Origin: Candidatus Gastranaerophilales bacterium
GTDB lineage: Bacteria > Cyanobacteriota > Vampirovibrionia > Gastranaerophilales > JAILCC01
Length of the DNA stretch: 28,240 nucleotides
Reading direction: 5' to 3'
Assembly: GCA_024408745.1 (NCBI GenBank)
Contig: JAKSUS010000001.1
Location: 1-28,240 of the forward strand
The position numbers were made by a program, and so were the translations under genes. A model generated the notes under the pieces. That model searched no databases and was not told the DNA's origin. It was given only the letters and a program-made list of their open reading frames with translations. Positions 27,191 through 28,240 of the stretch are shown in pieces; within the stretch, counting starts at the first letter, position 1; each line of letters starts with the position of its first letter.

Positions 27191-28177
27191 TTATCCTTTC
27201 ATAATTACCGCATCCACTTTTTCCATACCGAATTTCTTAACTGCCTTTTGATACAAACTAGGATTAGCAATCATTTCATCTCGTGTAGGTATTCCAGATG
27301 CTTGTTTTTGTACTACTGTTTCGCCTGTCGGAACCGTCGCGTTTGCTTTGGTCTTTTCGGCTTCTTGTTTGACTAAATACTCTTTAACTCCTATTTCTTT
27401 AATCTTTTGAATAGCTTTTGTAGTCATATCCAAATCAACTCCGCCCGTTAAATCAAACATTTGTTTCACTATTGAATGAATTTCAGGAGAGTAATTTTCG
27501 CTATCTTGATAAAGTAAGGTTTTTAATTCGGGTATTTCATCAACTTTTTGAGCTAATGAGTTAGCTCGTTGCTCCCTGTCTAATCTAATGGCTTTGTCAA
27601 ATTCAGATTGCATTTTGTCGGTTAAATTGCGTTTTTCTATCGCAATTTGTTCAACAATATCCGCTCTGAAATAGTCTTTAACTTGTGCCATTTTTGCTTC
27701 ATATGCTCGTTTGTTTTGCGGGTTATAAAGTTGTTTTGCTTCATTTAATAAAGCTTCTACTGTGTTTCTTTCATCTCCGTTTAATTGACGAGCCAATGAG
27801 TCGTACGCCAGAAACTCTTTATTATCGACATCGAACCTATAGCGATTTTCAAAATCAGGGTTAATTTTTCCTTTGTCATCAACTAGTTGAGGTTGAAGTT
27901 GTTTTTTTAATTGTGCTAATTCTTGAGAAACTTTTGTAAAAGATGCTTGATTGTCTTTTGCTATTTTTTCCCAATCTTTCGTAGCTTCAACCGTAGGTGT
28001 CGCTTTTGGAGTTTCTTCTGTGATTTCAGTTCCGTCAATCACGGTATTATCAGGCTCATTAGTTACATTTTGCTCAATAGTCTGATTTTCAGGTTGAGTG
28101 TTTTCGCTTGTAACTTCTTGAGTAGTCTTTTCAACCGATGTTTCGGGAGTAGTTGAAATGTTTTGCGTTTCTTCCAT
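27191..28177 (-). CDS. Scaffold protein, 328 aa
   Basis: A highly charged, helical protein with an acidic Thr/Glu-rich N-terminus (residues 1-65, ETQNISTTPETSVEKTTQEV...), a coiled-coil centre (FTKVSQELAQLKKQLQPQLV) and a basic C-terminus (DEMIANPSLYQKAVKKFGME). This composition and location immediately upstream of the capsid gene are typical of phage scaffolds, which guide procapsid assembly; the basic C-terminal part generally binds the coat protein. Length is similar to P22 gp8 (303). AAAGGA lies 6-8 bp before the start. Confidence 0.85.
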   Translation of the reverse strand: MEETQNISTTPETSVEKTTQEVTSENTQPENQTIEQNVTNEPDNTVIDGTEITEETPKATPTVEATKDWEKIAKDNQASFTKVSQELAQLKKQLQPQLVDDKGKINPDFENRYRFDVDNKEFLAYDSLARQLNGDERNTVEALLNEAKQLYNPQNKRAYEAKMAQVKDYFRADIVEQIAIEKRNLTDKMQSEFDKAIRLDREQRANSLAQKVDEIPELKTLLYQDSENYSPEIHSIVKQMFDLTGGVDLDMTTKAIQKIKEIGVKEYLVKQEAEKTKANATVPTGETVVQKQASGIPTRDEMIANPSLYQKAVKKFGMEKVDAVIMKG

Positions 28178-28240
28178 AGATTTTTCCTTTGCTTTTTTGC
28201 GCTACAGAATAGCCGATTAGTTTTGAACCCTTTCGGCTTG

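Noticed and set aside
28217..28240. Possible last seven codons of a gene (portal) on the minus strand ending TAA
   Set aside because: Only 24 bases are visible and another frame is also open here; order predicts a portal gene upstream of the scaffold, but the sequence does not show which frame is coding.

Overview
The window looks like most of the genome of a temperate, short-tailed (P22-like) bacteriophage from a strongly AT-rich bacterium. Genes are short, tightly packed and often overlap by ATGA; ribosome-binding sites are mostly AGGAGG-like. The host cannot be fixed from the sequence. Base composition, the small cysteine/HNH proteins and the collagen/lectin tail proteins would fit a gut bacterium, with Gastranaerophilales (non-photosynthetic gut cyanobacteria) or Firmicutes as possibilities. 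That is inference only.

Layout. Positions 1-12859 are all on the + strand and form the early half. It opens with a ribbon-helix-helix repressor behind a promoter with two palindromic operators (43-255), then a 375-base non-coding stretch with a hairpin and three tandem terminators. Next come small early genes, a RecE-like exonuclease with a RecT-like annealing protein (1340-2987), a replication-initiation protein with built-in 12-bp iterons (3254-4033), and a solo LuxR-type HTH protein (4424-4630) followed by two more terminators. A long run of small accessory genes (4769-10951) includes a YopX-family protein, a C5-cytosine DNA methyltransferase and an ASCH-like protein. The arm ends with excisionase, tyrosine integrase, an attP-like site and an HNH-type protein.

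Positions 12852-28177 are all on the - strand and form the late half. Read in its own direction it runs: scaffold, major capsid protein, terminator, GT8 glycosyltransferase, a HeH-tailed partner protein, adaptor (gp4-like), nozzle (gp10-like), a small GNAT-like protein, three ejection-type proteins (gp7/gp20/gp16-like positions), tail fibre proteins, DUF1353, holin-like protein, HNH protein and M15 endolysin. Portal and terminase should lie beyond the right edge.

The main points of interest are as follows. (1) Three genes carry an in-frame TGA where tryptophan fits: 5355-5357, 7280-7282, and 16548-16550 in the middle of the collagen/lectin tail fibre. This suggests UGA readthrough or partial UGA-to-Trp recoding. 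(2) An attP-like site has a tRNA-Ser 5'-half flanked by paired AGAGCAAAA repeats and lies inside the phage genome, so the sequence is the free (non-integrated) form. (3) The early arm is divided by clusters of terminators, implying antitermination or attenuation. (4) A glycosyltransferase pair sits inside the head-tail gene block.
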